64,000 nt of DNA from Janthinobacterium sp. TND4EL3. Lineage in GTDB: Bacteria; Pseudomonadota; Gammaproteobacteria; Burkholderiales; Burkholderiaceae_D. Position numbers and translations under genes: made by a program. The notes below the pieces were generated by a model. That model was not told the DNA's origin. It did not search any database and saw nothing but the letters and a program-made list of their open reading frames with translations. The stretch lies in NCBI RefSeq assembly GCF_900156175.1, contig NZ_FTMV01000012.1, positions 62,001 to 126,000 of the forward strand, read 5' to 3'. Shown piece after piece: positions 1-8,684 of this stretch (its first letter is position 1; each line of letters opens with the position of its first letter).

Positions 1-1345
1 ACAGCAGCCAGCTGCTGAAATCGACGACGGTATCGCGCTCTTCCCACCATTGCGCCACAGGCGGTTTGGCAGGGAAGGCGAGTGCCGTCAGGCTCAGGCT
101 GTCGCCGCGCTGGGTGTTGATGCCCAGGCCGCTGCGCAGCATTTTTTCAATATTTCCCAGTTCAGCGGGCGTCCAGCCCGTTTTGGGATCCGGTGCGGCG
201 GCGCTGTTGAGGACAACGGCGACGCTGAGTTTTTCCAGGCGGCCACGGCTGCGCTTGATCTGCGTGATGCTGCGGTCGTAGGCATACTGGCGCGTGGTGG
301 CGTTCTTGCGCGCCGTGCCGTCATCGGCCGGCTTCGGTGCGCCATCGGCTGGCGCGTTGCCGGCCGCATCGGCGGGGGCGGGCACGGCCGCTGCGGGCGG
401 GCGGTTCGACAGGCTGCCCGGCACGCCGGCCACGGTGCGGTTGCGTTCCTGCTCTTCGCGCATCGCCTCGCTCGTCACTTTCGGGGCTTCGCCGTATTTT
501 TCCAGCGTTTCGTCCACGCGGTCGTTATTCACGGCGGCCGTCACGCTGAGCTTGAAGTTGTCTTCGCCGATGACGGGACCGAGCAGGCCCGTGACGTTGC
601 GGCGAATTTCATCCTGGAAACGTTTCGCGCCTTCATTGCCGGCAGCCGAGGCGTCGAAGCCGTCGGCCAGGTCGATGTGCGAGGACAGCAGGTTGCCTCC
701 CTGGTCGACCAGGCTCACGCGCGTGGGCGCCAGGCTGGCCACGCTGCCGGCCACCATGTTGATGACGGCGGCGATCTGTTCCGGCGCCAGGGTGCGGCCC
801 GGTTTCAGCGCCACCACCACGGAGGCGGACGATTTGTCGCCGTCGCTGGCGACAAACGATGTTGATTTTGCAATTGACAGATGGACGCGCGCCGAGGCGA
901 TCGCGTCCATCGTCATGATGCTTTGCGCCAGCTCGCCTTCCAGGCCGCGGCGGAAACGCACGTCCTGCACGAATTGCGACACGCCCAGCGGGTCATTCTT
1001 GTCCATCAATTCCAGGCCGGCCGGCAACTGGGCCGTCACCCCCTTCGACGCGAGCAGCATGCGCACCTTGCCCAGCATGGCGTCGGGCACCAGCACCTGG
1101 CCGCTGTCCGGATGCAAACGGTAGGGGATGTGCTCGGCGTCCAGCGTCGCCATCATGTCCGTCACGGCCACTTTTTCGCGCGCGCCAAAGACCGGCTTGT
1201 AGTTGGCCTGGTCGCGCCAGGCATACATGGTCACCATGGCGGTGATGCCGATGGCCAGCACGACGATGGGAACCAGGTTTTTCAGCAGCGCGGGCGGGAT
1301 GGCGGGCTGGGCGCCGAGGCGCCAGCGCGCAAATGCGGACTTCAT
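1..1345 (-). CDS. fliF: FliF, flagellar MS-ring protein (3' end outside window)
   Basis: Forms the MS ring, the inner-membrane base on which the flagellar export gate and C-ring assemble. Reading leftwards from the ATG at 1345 gives 448 codons without a stop. A first membrane segment lies near residues 20-40 (KNLVPIVVLAIGITAMVTMY). It is followed by the secretin-like ring-building region (GVSQFVQDVRFRRGLEGELA; ARVHLSIAKSTSF) and a Pro/Ala-rich periplasmic linker (about residues 310-350). The second membrane segment and the FliG-binding tail would lie left of base 1. The gene follows fliE in the same direction after a 60-base gap, so the two probably share a transcript. The family assignment is clear; assignment to a secondary flagellum comes from gene order. 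Confidence 0.93.
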   Translation of the reverse strand, partial: MKSAFARWRLGAQPAIPPALLKNLVPIVVLAIGITAMVTMYAWRDQANYKPVFGAREKVAVTDMMATLDAEHIPYRLHPDSGQVLVPDAMLGKVRMLLASKGVTAQLPAGLELMDKNDPLGVSQFVQDVRFRRGLEGELAQSIMTMDAIASARVHLSIAKSTSFVASDGDKSSASVVVALKPGRTLAPEQIAAVINMVAGSVASLAPTRVSLVDQGGNLLSSHIDLADGFDASAAGNEGAKRFQDEIRRNVTGLLGPVIGEDNFKLSVTAAVNNDRVDETLEKYGEAPKVTSEAMREEQERNRTVAGVPGSLSNRPPAAAVPAPADAAGNAPADGAPKPADDGTARKNATTRQYAYDRSITQIKRSRGRLEKLSVAVVLNSAAAPDPKTGWTPAELGNIEKMLRSGLGINTQRGDSLSLTALAFPAKPPVAQWWEERDTVVDFSSWLL

Positions 1346-1405
1346 GGGGGTAATCACTTGGGGTAACTTTCGCTGGGAGGCTGGGCGTGGATCAGGACGT
1401 GAAGA

Positions 1406-1744
1406 TTACAGAGGCAGTTTGATGAGTTCATCGACGGCGCCCATGACCTTGTTGCGCACCTGCATCAACATGGAGAAGGACAGGCTCGCTTCCTGGCTGG
1501 CCAGCATGGCGCCGACCAGGTCATCGCTCTTGCCGCTGTCGACGTCGCTCATTTTTTGCGCGGCCAGGCGGTCTTCGCCGTTGACCTTGCTGACGGCGTC
1601 TTTCATGCTTTGCGCGAAGGAGAAGCCGGATTGTTCCGGCGCACCGAACTGGGCGGCCGGCGCGATGCTGGCGCCTAGGGCGCGCGCGTCGTTGCTCAGT
1701 GCTGCCAGATCGGCCTTGATCAAACCTGCGAGTTCATTGCTCAT
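1406..1744 (-). CDS. fliE: FliE, flagellar MS ring-rod junction protein
   Basis: Small periplasmic protein that joins the MS ring to the proximal rod. The 112-residue product (starting MSNELAGLI) has the family's hydrophilic N-terminal half and the conserved C-terminal block (KSDDLVGAMLASQEASLSF, then MLMQVRNKVMGAVDEL and a final LPL). An in-frame ATG at 1780 would add 12 residues. The start at 1744 is preferred because AGAGGG lies just upstream and the usual FliE N-terminus begins there. It is the first gene of the leftward fliE-fliF unit. Confidence 0.92.
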   Translation of the reverse strand: MSNELAGLIKADLAALSNDARALGASIAPAAQFGAPEQSGFSFAQSMKDAVSKVNGEDRLAAQKMSDVDSGKSDDLVGAMLASQEASLSFSMLMQVRNKVMGAVDELIKLPL

Positions 1745-2291
1745 CTTGCCCTCTACTTTCAATATGCGGTGACGTATCAATCAGAAATACTGGTGTTGCC
1801 ATGCCGGCGCAACGGCATGCCACGCCGTGCCGCCCCGGCCCGATTCCCTGGGCCCATCAGTTTTATCAGTTGCCACACCATCCGCTGCAAGCAGATTCAA
1901 ACAAATCCAGCAAACCCACGCATTGACTCACATGGCCATGACATGCAACAAACAACTGATAAAAGTTTACAGGTGGCAACAAGAGGGACTTGAATTGCCA
2001 TAAAAACCGGGATCAGCTAAGCGGAATGGCGCACTGTAAATCTACATTTTGTCGCTATAAGCTTACCTCGCGGCAACTATAAAGTAAAGAGAGCTTTGGC
2101 TCAAGGAATATTGATACATGGCAATATTTAGGATTTTCATGTATTGTTCAGCACCGTAGTCATCCAGCATGCGCCTACGATGCGCAATCGTTTGCTTGCG
2201 CTACAGTAAGCAATGCCAAGATGAGGCTGTATTTAATTTCGGGCGATCCGTATAATTTGTTCTGCCACCGCAATACCGACATGACCACTAC
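1745..2291. promoter_or_regulatory. Divergent intergenic region between fliE and fliM
   Basis: 547 bases between two outward-facing flagellar operons, AT-richer than the genes, with no convincing coding sequence. An imperfect inverted repeat is visible: minus-strand AACTGATAAAACTG (1858-1872) and plus-strand AACTGATAAAAGTT (1954-1967), about 80 bases apart, one copy facing each operon. GTGGCAAC-type sequence adjoins both copies. In classical lateral-flagellar loci the sigma-54 activator gene lafK lies between the fliM and fliE genes; no such gene is present here. No convincing sigma-54 (GG-N10-GC) or sigma-28 promoter was found by eye. Confidence 0.5.
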
Positions 2292-3167
2292 ATGACAACC
2301 ATTACCAAGACAGATCAAACCGTACGCCATCAAGTCCTGGATTCCTGTCTGCTTGGACGTCCTGTCCACTTGCTGCATGTATTCGGCGCCCAGTTGCGCG
2401 ACGACCTGGCTGGGGCGCTGCGCCAGCCCATGAGCCGGCGCTACTGGGGCAATTTCCAGATCGACGCCGTGACCCTGTCGCGCGTCGAGCACGAGGACAG
2501 CGTCAACCGCTGGCTGAGTTTTTCCACGCCGGCCGGCCAGGCCGGCTTCACGCTGGAACGTCAGATACTGCTCAGTGTGCTGAACTATCGCTACGGCAGC
2601 GCCGGGGCCAAGGGCGCCTTGCCCGATCCCGCCCAGGTGCGCGTGACGGCCACCGAAGAGCGCCTGGCTGTGGTACTGGGACAACAGTTGGTTACCACGC
2701 TGTTCGCGCGCATCCACAAAAATCTGCAAGCGCTGGGCAAGGCCAGCGCCATCGACACGGCTGCTGAAATCGGCGTGCAGTCGGGCGTGCACCCGGCGCG
2801 CGGCGCCTGGATCGTCACCGTTGCGCTCAGCGATGTCGAGGCGGGGCAGAGCGGTTACTTCTGGTTCTCGCTCGACAAGCGCCTGATGGCCGACGTGCTG
2901 CGCGGCTTGTTGCCCGAGCGCGCGCAAGCGAAAAAGGCCCTGCGCAGCGTGCGCCCGCTGGCGTCGCGCCTGCAGGTCACCCTGGAAGGCCGCCTGGTCA
3001 GCAAGCAAGTGCAGCTGGGCGCCCTGTTCGACCTGCGCGTGGGGGATGTGATCCCCGTCAGCCTGAGCCGTACCGATGTGATGCTCGACGATTCCCGCTT
3101 ATTTACGGCAGCCGTTTCCGAACACAAGGGCAAGCTCTGTTTAACCTCATTTGAAGATGTCGAATAA
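2292..3167 (+). CDS. fliM: FliM-like flagellar C-ring protein
   Basis: C-ring (switch) component. The 291-residue product has a FliM/CheC-like middle domain and a C-terminal SpoA domain (about residues 220-290: RLQVTLEGRLVSKQVQLGAL, then LRVGDVIPVSLSRTD). It is followed by fliN in an 11-base overlap and then by the export-gate genes, which supports FliM over the type III secretion homologue SctQ. The N-terminus shows no EIDALL-type CheY-P-binding sequence, and the protein is shorter than typical FliM (about 330 residues). First gene of the rightward operon. Confidence 0.8.
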   Translation: MTTITKTDQTVRHQVLDSCLLGRPVHLLHVFGAQLRDDLAGALRQPMSRRYWGNFQIDAVTLSRVEHEDSVNRWLSFSTPAGQAGFTLERQILLSVLNYRYGSAGAKGALPDPAQVRVTATEERLAVVLGQQLVTTLFARIHKNLQALGKASAIDTAAEIGVQSGVHPARGAWIVTVALSDVEAGQSGYFWFSLDKRLMADVLRGLLPERAQAKKALRSVRPLASRLQVTLEGRLVSKQVQLGALFDLRVGDVIPVSLSRTDVMLDDSRLFTAAVSEHKGKLCLTSFEDVE

Positions 3168-3534
3168 TATGAATATGACCGATACCAACCAGAGCGAAAC
3201 CCTGCTGGAAGACCTGGGCGACGATATGATCATCGACCAGGGCGACGTCGCCGACGTGGCCAGCACCCGCGCGCGGCGCGATATTCCGCAAATGATGCGC
3301 AAGATCCCTGTCACCCTGACCCTGGAAGTGGGCTCGGCCCGCATTTCGCTGGAAGAATTGATGGCCATCGGCCCCGAAAGCGTGATCGAACTCGACATGC
3401 TGGCCGGCGAACCGCTGGTGATCAAGGTCAACGGCACGCCCATCGGCCGCGCCGAAGTGGTGGTGGCCGGCGAGAACTATGGCCTCAAAGTCATCGACCT
3501 CGACGGCCTCAATCTCGACCTGATGACAGCATGA
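3157..3534 (+). CDS. fliN: FliN, flagellar switch protein
   Basis: C-ring protein that pairs with FliM and docks export cargo. About 125 residues: an acidic, variable N-terminus (about 45 residues) and one SpoA domain (KIPVTLTLEVGSARISLEEL; VIELDMLAGEPLVIKVNGTP; IGRAEVVVAGENYGLKV). Several starts are possible (TTG 3151, ATG 3157, 3169, 3175). 3157 is chosen as a compromise, overlapping the end of fliM; the Shine-Dalgarno evidence is weak for all of them. Its stop overlaps the fliP start (ATGA), indicating translational coupling. Confidence 0.88.
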   Translation: MSNNMNMTDTNQSETLLEDLGDDMIIDQGDVADVASTRARRDIPQMMRKIPVTLTLEVGSARISLEELMAIGPESVIELDMLAGEPLVIKVNGTPIGRAEVVVAGENYGLKVIDLDGLNLDLMTA

Positions 3535-4301
3535 AGCTGGCGGTACCCGGTTTGAGCCGGCGCCGCGGCACGCTGGCGGCGGCGCTTGCCCTTCCTGTTC
3601 TGATGCTGTGCTGCGGCGCCGCCGGCGCCCAGGATTTACTCTCCGGCGTGGTACCGGGCGCGAAGACCGACCTGTCGGTCAAGATGCAGATCCTCGTCGT
3701 CATGACCCTGCTCGGGCTGCTGCCCGTGATGGTCATGATGATGACCAGCTTCACCCGCTTCGTCATCGTGCTGTCCCTGCTGCGCCAGGCCCTGGGCCTG
3801 CAGCAGGGCTTGCCCAACCGTATCGTCACCGGCATCGCCCTGATCCTGACCCTGCTCGTCATGCGCCCCATCGGCGACCAGGTGTGGAAGGAAGCGTTTG
3901 TACCGTACGACCGCGACCAGATCGGCATGCAGGAAGCCCTGAAGATCGCCGAAGTGCCGATTTCGCGCTTCATGCTGGCGCAGACGAGCAAGGCGGCCCT
4001 GGCGCAGATCGCGCACCTGGCGGGCGAACCGTCGACCACGCGCCCGCAAGACCACAGCTTCACGGTCAAGCTGGCCGCGTTTGTCTTGTCCGAACTCAAG
4101 ACGGCTTTCCAGATTGGCTGCATGCTGTTCATACCGTTCCTGATCATCGATCTGGTGGTGGCGTCCGTGCTGATGGCGATGGGCATGATGATGCTGTCTC
4201 CGCTCGTCATTTCGCTGCCGTTTAAGCTGCTGCTGTTCGTGCTCGTCGACGGCTGGACGCTGACCGTCAATACCTTAGTCACCAGCATACAGGCGTATTG
4301 A
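3531..4301 (+). CDS. fliP: FliP, flagellar export-gate membrane protein
   Basis: Core subunit of the FliPQR export channel in the inner membrane. The 256-residue product starts with a cleavable signal sequence (RRRGTLAAALALPVLMLCCG, then AGAQ). It carries the family block MMTSFTRFVIVLSLLRQALG, a periplasmic loop and C-terminal membrane segments with FIPFLIIDLVVASVLMAMGM, ending in the FliP-type FKLLLFVLVDGW. ATGA overlap with fliN upstream, and 3 bases before fliQ. Confidence 0.96.
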   Translation: MKLAVPGLSRRRGTLAAALALPVLMLCCGAAGAQDLLSGVVPGAKTDLSVKMQILVVMTLLGLLPVMVMMMTSFTRFVIVLSLLRQALGLQQGLPNRIVTGIALILTLLVMRPIGDQVWKEAFVPYDRDQIGMQEALKIAEVPISRFMLAQTSKAALAQIAHLAGEPSTTRPQDHSFTVKLAAFVLSELKTAFQIGCMLFIPFLIIDLVVASVLMAMGMMMLSPLVISLPFKLLLFVLVDGWTLTVNTLVTSIQAY

Positions 4302-4304
4302 CCC

Positions 4305-4577
4305 ATGTTTACCCCTGAAGTCGCCGTTGACCTGATCATCGAAGCGCTGCATGTCGTGATGCTGCTGGTGGTCATCCTCGTCGTGCCCGGCCTGCTCATG
4401 GGCCTGCTGGTCGCGCTGGTGCAGGCGGCCACGTCGATCAATGAACAGACCATGAGTTTCCTGCCGCGCCTGCTGGTCACCCTGCTGGCCCTGATCCTGG
4501 CCGGACGCTGGATGGCCGGTTACCTGATGGATTATTGCGTGTCCATTTTTCAGCGCGCCGCCACCCTGGTCGGATAG
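4305..4577 (+). CDS. fliQ: FliQ, flagellar export-gate membrane protein
   Basis: 90-residue, two-helix subunit of the FliPQR channel. The sequence matches the family throughout: a helix around LHVVMLLVVILVVPGLLMGL, the motif VQAATSINEQTMSFLPR, and a second helix LLVTLLALILAGRWM. It has normal family length and sits between fliP and fliR in the conserved order, with short gaps. Confidence 0.96.
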   Translation: MFTPEVAVDLIIEALHVVMLLVVILVVPGLLMGLLVALVQAATSINEQTMSFLPRLLVTLLALILAGRWMAGYLMDYCVSIFQRAATLVG

Positions 4578-4588
4578 CGCCGCGCGCC

Positions 4589-5386
4589 ATGGATCAGATT
4601 TTCAATCAGGTGCTGCCGTTTCTGCTGGCCGTGTGGTGGCCGTTCTGCCGCATCCTGGCCATGCTCAGCGCCTCGCCCGTGATCGGCGACGGCGCCGTGC
4701 CCGTCACCGTGCGGATCCTGCTGTCGCTGGTGCTGGCCATCCTGATGCTGCCCGTCATGCAGGCCTCGGGCATCTCGCAGGACTTGTTGAAGATCGATCC
4801 GTTTTCCCTGTACGCCATCGTCGCAACCCTGGAGCAGGCCGTCATCGGCTTCGTCCTGGGCCTGGCCTTCCACTTCGCCATGTCGGTGATGTCCGTGCTC
4901 GGCTACCTGGTGTCGAGCCAGGTGGGTTTTTCCATGGCCGTCATGAACGACCCACTCAATGGCACCTCGTCGGACGTCATCACGGGCCTGCTGACCATCA
5001 TGTGCATGATCGTGTTTTTCGCCATCGACGGCCACCTGGTGCTGACGGGCGTGATCGGCGCCAGTTTCAAGGCCTGGCCCGTGGGGCAGGGCTACGGCCC
5101 GCTGCTGCTGCAGACGGTGGCCTACAACGTGGCGTGGATTTTCGCCGCCGCCATGCTGCTGGCCCTGCCGATCGTGTTTTCCACCATGGTGGTCCAGCTG
5201 GGCTTCGGTTTCCTGAACCGCGTGGCGCCGTCGCTGAACCTGTTTTCGCTGGGCTTTTCCATGATCACCGTGTTCGGGCTGCTGATGCTGGCGCAGATCG
5301 TGCGCTTCATTCCCGAGCACTACATCGCCATGACCAATCGCGTGCTCGATATGATCGCCGAACAGATGCGGGTGGCCCATGGATAG
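4589..5386 (+). CDS. fliR: FliR, flagellar export-gate membrane protein
   Basis: Multi-helix inner-membrane subunit of the export gate. The start MDQIFNQVLPF at 4589 gives 265 residues, normal for FliR; the upstream in-frame ATG at 4535 would overlap fliQ and adds non-conserved sequence. Family features include ALEQAVIGFVLGLAFHFAMS-like sequence around residue 95 and the C-terminal FLNRVAPSLNLFSLGF block. Part of the coupled fliM-to-flhA operon; flhB begins 20 bases downstream. Confidence 0.94.
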   Translation: MDQIFNQVLPFLLAVWWPFCRILAMLSASPVIGDGAVPVTVRILLSLVLAILMLPVMQASGISQDLLKIDPFSLYAIVATLEQAVIGFVLGLAFHFAMSVMSVLGYLVSSQVGFSMAVMNDPLNGTSSDVITGLLTIMCMIVFFAIDGHLVLTGVIGASFKAWPVGQGYGPLLLQTVAYNVAWIFAAAMLLALPIVFSTMVVQLGFGFLNRVAPSLNLFSLGFSMITVFGLLMLAQIVRFIPEHYIAMTNRVLDMIAEQMRVAHG

Positions 5387-5406
5387 CGCACGGAAAGGTG
5401 TGACGC

Positions 5407-6546
5407 ATGGCTGATAGCAGCACGGGCGACAAGACAGAAAAGGCGTCACAGCAAAAGCTGAAGAAGTCGCGCCAGGAAGGGCAGGTGGTGCGCTCGCGCG
5501 ACCTGTCGACGGCGCTGGGCATCCTGATCAGCATGAAGCTGTTCGTGTTCCTGCTGCCGTCCTATCTGGACACCTTCCGCGGGCTGTTCGCCATGGCCTT
5601 CATGCCGCTCGACAGCAAGGGCGCGCTCGACAATGCCATGTCGATGGCGTTTATCACCTCGGTGGGCTTGCTGATCAAGATGATCGTGCCCCTGTTCTGC
5701 GTGCCCCTGTTCGTCGTGCTCGGCTCCCTGATTCCGGGCGGCTGGGTCATCAGCAGCAAGAACTGGATGCCGAAGATGGAGCGCCTGAGCCCGGCAAAGA
5801 ACCTGGGCCGCCTGGTGTCGCCCAAGCATGGTTTCGAATTCGGCTTGTCCATTGCCAAGGCCGCCGTGCTGGGCATGGTGCTGGTGCACGTCAGCCGCTC
5901 CAGCCTGTCGCAATACGTGGACTTGCAGCACCGGCCACTGCAGCAAGCCATGCTCGATGGCTCGGCCCTGATGCTCGACGGCCTGATGGCGCTCATTTCC
6001 GTCTTCATCCTGTTCGCCATCATCGACGTGCCGGCGCAGGCCTTTTTCTTTGCCCGCAACCAGCGCATGAGCAAGCAGGACGTCAAGGAAGAGCATAAAA
6101 GCAGCGAAGGGCGGCCCGAAGTGCGCCAGCGCATCCGCCAGCTGCAGCAGCAGATCGGCCGGCGCAGCGTGCGCAAGACCGTGCCCGACGCCGACGTGGT
6201 GATCGTCAACCCCGAGCATTACGCCGTTGCATTGAAGTATGACCAGGACCGCGCCGAGGCGCCGTTTGTCGTTGCCAAGGGCGTCGACGAGATGGCGCTG
6301 TACATCCGGCAAGTGGCGAAGGAACACCAGATTGAAACGCTGGAGCTGCCGCCGCTGGCGCGCGCCATCTACAACACCAGCCAGGTGCAGCAGCAGATTC
6401 CCGTGCAGCTGTACCAGGCCGTGTCGCAGGTGCTCAACTATATCCTGCAGCTGAAAGCATTCCGTACTGGGCAGCGTGCCGCCCAGCCCCCATTTCCCAC
6501 CGAGGTGGTCGTGCCATCTCATTTGAGCGAGGTAGTACCTTCATGA
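5407..6546 (+). CDS. flhB: FlhB, flagellar export switch protein
   Basis: Controls the switch of export specificity from rod/hook to filament proteins. 379 residues (normal length): N-terminal DKTEKASQQKLKKSRQEGQV, four membrane helices, then a cytoplasmic domain. The autocleavage loop reads VIVNPEHYAVAL, so the usual NPTH is NPEH (N268-P269-E270-H271). The C-terminal half keeps the conserved LELPPLARAIYNTSQ. Coupled to flhA by an ATGA overlap at 6543. Confidence 0.95.
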   Translation: MADSSTGDKTEKASQQKLKKSRQEGQVVRSRDLSTALGILISMKLFVFLLPSYLDTFRGLFAMAFMPLDSKGALDNAMSMAFITSVGLLIKMIVPLFCVPLFVVLGSLIPGGWVISSKNWMPKMERLSPAKNLGRLVSPKHGFEFGLSIAKAAVLGMVLVHVSRSSLSQYVDLQHRPLQQAMLDGSALMLDGLMALISVFILFAIIDVPAQAFFFARNQRMSKQDVKEEHKSSEGRPEVRQRIRQLQQQIGRRSVRKTVPDADVVIVNPEHYAVALKYDQDRAEAPFVVAKGVDEMALYIRQVAKEHQIETLELPPLARAIYNTSQVQQQIPVQLYQAVSQVLNYILQLKAFRTGQRAAQPPFPTEVVVPSHLSEVVPS

Positions 6547-8630
6547 ATTTCCTGAACCGACTGGTTGCCGAAATGCGCCGCCACAAGTTCGCCACGCCGC
6601 TGTTCCTGCTGGTGATCCTGGCGATGATCATCCTGCCGCTGCCGCCCGTGCTGCTCGATATCTTGTTCACGTTCAATATCGTGCTGGCACTGATCGTCAT
6701 CCTCGTCAGCGTCTCGGCCAAGCGGCCGCTCGATTTCTCCGTCTTCCCGACGGTGATCCTGGCCACCACCATGCTCAGGCTGACCCTGAACGTGGCGTCC
6801 ACGCGCGTGGTGCTGCTGCACGGCCATACGGGCGCCGACGCGGCCGGTAAGGTGATCGAGGCCTTCGGTAACGTGGTGATCGGCGGTAACTTCGTCGTCG
6901 GTATCGTCGTCTTCGTGATCTTGATGATCATCAACTTCGCCGTCGTCACCAAGGGCGCCGAGCGTATTTCCGAAGTCTCCGCGCGTTTCACTTTGGACGC
7001 CTTGCCGGGCAAGCAGATGGCCATCGATGCCGACCTGAACGCCGGCCTGATCAACCAGGAAAAAGCCCAGATCCGCCGCAAGGACGTGGCCGCCGAAGCG
7101 GATTTCTACGGCGCCATGGACGGCGCGTCGAAGTTCGTGCGCGGCGACGCCGTCGCCAGCATCTTGATTTTGATCATCAATATGGTGGGCGGCGTGGCCA
7201 TCGGCTCGCTGATGCACGACCTGTCGTTTGGCGATGCTTTCCGCCAGTATGCACTGCTGACCATCGGCGATGGCCTGGTGGCGCAAATCCCGGCGCTGCT
7301 GCTGTCGGCCGCCGCCGCCATCCTCGTCACCCGCATCAGCGATTCGGGCGACTTCGAGCAGCAGGTGGCGGGCCAGGTGCTGACGTCGCCCACGGTGATC
7401 TTCAGCGCGGCCGGCATGATGGTGGCGCTGGCCCTGATCCCGGGCATGCCATGGTTCATGTTCATGACTTTTGCCGCCGTGCTGGCCTTCGTGGCCTGGC
7501 GATTGACCAAGCGCGTGAAGGGGCCCGACGCGGCCGGCATGGCAGCCATCGAAGCGGCCCTGCGTGATGACAAGCCTGCCGAACTGGAGTGGCAGCAATT
7601 GCCGGCCGTGCAGCCATTGATGGTGATGCTCGGCTATAAACTGGTGGGCATGGTTGATAAAACGCAAGGCGAGCCATTGAACAAGCGTGTCAAGGGCGTG
7701 CGCCAGAGCCTGTCCGAAGCCATGGGTTTGCTGCTGCCGAACATTGGCGTGCGCGACGACCTGACCCTGAAACCGTCGCAGTACTCGATCGTGCTGTCGG
7801 GCACCGTGGTGGCGCAGGCGGAAGTGCAGGCCGACCGCCTGATGGCGATCCCGTCGCCCAATGTGTATGGCCAGCTCGACGGCATACCCGGCATCGAACC
7901 GGCCTATGGCATGCCCGTCACGTGGATCGAACCGGGCGCCAAGGCGCATGCGCTGGGCCTCGGCTACCAGGTCATCGAGGCGCCCAGCGTGATCGCCACG
8001 CACTTGTCGAAGATGGTGCGCGAATACCTGCCGGAACTGTTTCGCCACGAAGACGTGTCCAACCTGATGGAGCGCCTGACGGCCCTGTCGCCCAAGCTGG
8101 CCGGCGCGCTGGACAAGGCGCTCACGCACACGCAGATGCTGCGCGTGTTCCGTGTCTTGCTGGCGGAAAACGTGTCACTGAAGGATATCGTGCCCATCGC
8201 CACCACCTTGCTCGACAGTTCGGAAACGACCAAGGACCCGATCCTGCTCGCGGCCGAAGTGCGCTGCGCGCTGCGGCGCCAGATCGTCAGCGGCCTGTTT
8301 GGCCAGAAGATGGAAATGCAGGCGTTTAACCTCGGCGGCGAACTGGAAAACATGCTGCTCGGTTCCTTGAACCAGGCGCGCCAGTCGGGCAAGGTGACCC
8401 TGGATAATTACCCGATCGACCCGCACCTGCTGTCGCAGCTGCAGGTGAACATGCCGGTGGCGCGCGAGCAGATGAAGCAGCAGGCCACGCCGCCGCTGCT
8501 GCTGGTGCTGCCGCAGATCCGTCCGCTGCTGGCCCGCTATGCGCGCCTGTTCGCGCCGGGCCTGCATGTGCTGTCGTACAACGAAATTCCGGAAAACCGC
8601 GAAGTGAGCATCATCGGCACGGTGGGCTAA
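6543..8630 (+). CDS. flhA: FlhA, flagellar export-gate protein
   Basis: Large export-gate protein that docks chaperone-cargo complexes and couples proton flow to export. 695 residues: about eight membrane helices in the first 330 residues, the FHIPEP signature region (KGAERISEVSARFTLDALPG, KQMAIDADLNAGLI), and a cytoplasmic domain to the C-terminus (LPQIRPLLARYARLF; LSYNEIPENREVSIIGTVG). It is the last gene of the rightward operon, followed by a hairpin terminator. Confidence 0.97.
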   Translation: MNFLNRLVAEMRRHKFATPLFLLVILAMIILPLPPVLLDILFTFNIVLALIVILVSVSAKRPLDFSVFPTVILATTMLRLTLNVASTRVVLLHGHTGADAAGKVIEAFGNVVIGGNFVVGIVVFVILMIINFAVVTKGAERISEVSARFTLDALPGKQMAIDADLNAGLINQEKAQIRRKDVAAEADFYGAMDGASKFVRGDAVASILILIINMVGGVAIGSLMHDLSFGDAFRQYALLTIGDGLVAQIPALLLSAAAAILVTRISDSGDFEQQVAGQVLTSPTVIFSAAGMMVALALIPGMPWFMFMTFAAVLAFVAWRLTKRVKGPDAAGMAAIEAALRDDKPAELEWQQLPAVQPLMVMLGYKLVGMVDKTQGEPLNKRVKGVRQSLSEAMGLLLPNIGVRDDLTLKPSQYSIVLSGTVVAQAEVQADRLMAIPSPNVYGQLDGIPGIEPAYGMPVTWIEPGAKAHALGLGYQVIEAPSVIATHLSKMVREYLPELFRHEDVSNLMERLTALSPKLAGALDKALTHTQMLRVFRVLLAENVSLKDIVPIATTLLDSSETTKDPILLAAEVRCALRRQIVSGLFGQKMEMQAFNLGGELENMLLGSLNQARQSGKVTLDNYPIDPHLLSQLQVNMPVAREQMKQQATPPLLLVLPQIRPLLARYARLFAPGLHVLSYNEIPENREVSIIGTVG

Positions 8631-8647
8631 ACGGTGGGGTAAGTAAT

Positions 8648-8677
8648 AAAAACGGCGCTTCGGGCACCGTTTTTTTG
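8648..8677. terminator. Bidirectional intrinsic terminator between flhA and the fliK-like gene
   Basis: A-tract, 7-bp stem with one mismatch (ACGGCGC / GCACCGT) and a small TTCGG loop, then seven Ts. It lies between the convergent flhA and fliK-like genes and has A/T tracts on both sides, so it can serve both strands. Confidence 0.8.
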
Positions 8678-8684
8678 TGCTGTA

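Noticed and set aside
1769..1993. 74-codon frame in the fliE-fliM spacer
   Set aside because: No ribosome site or similarity; the composition is that of a non-coding spacer.
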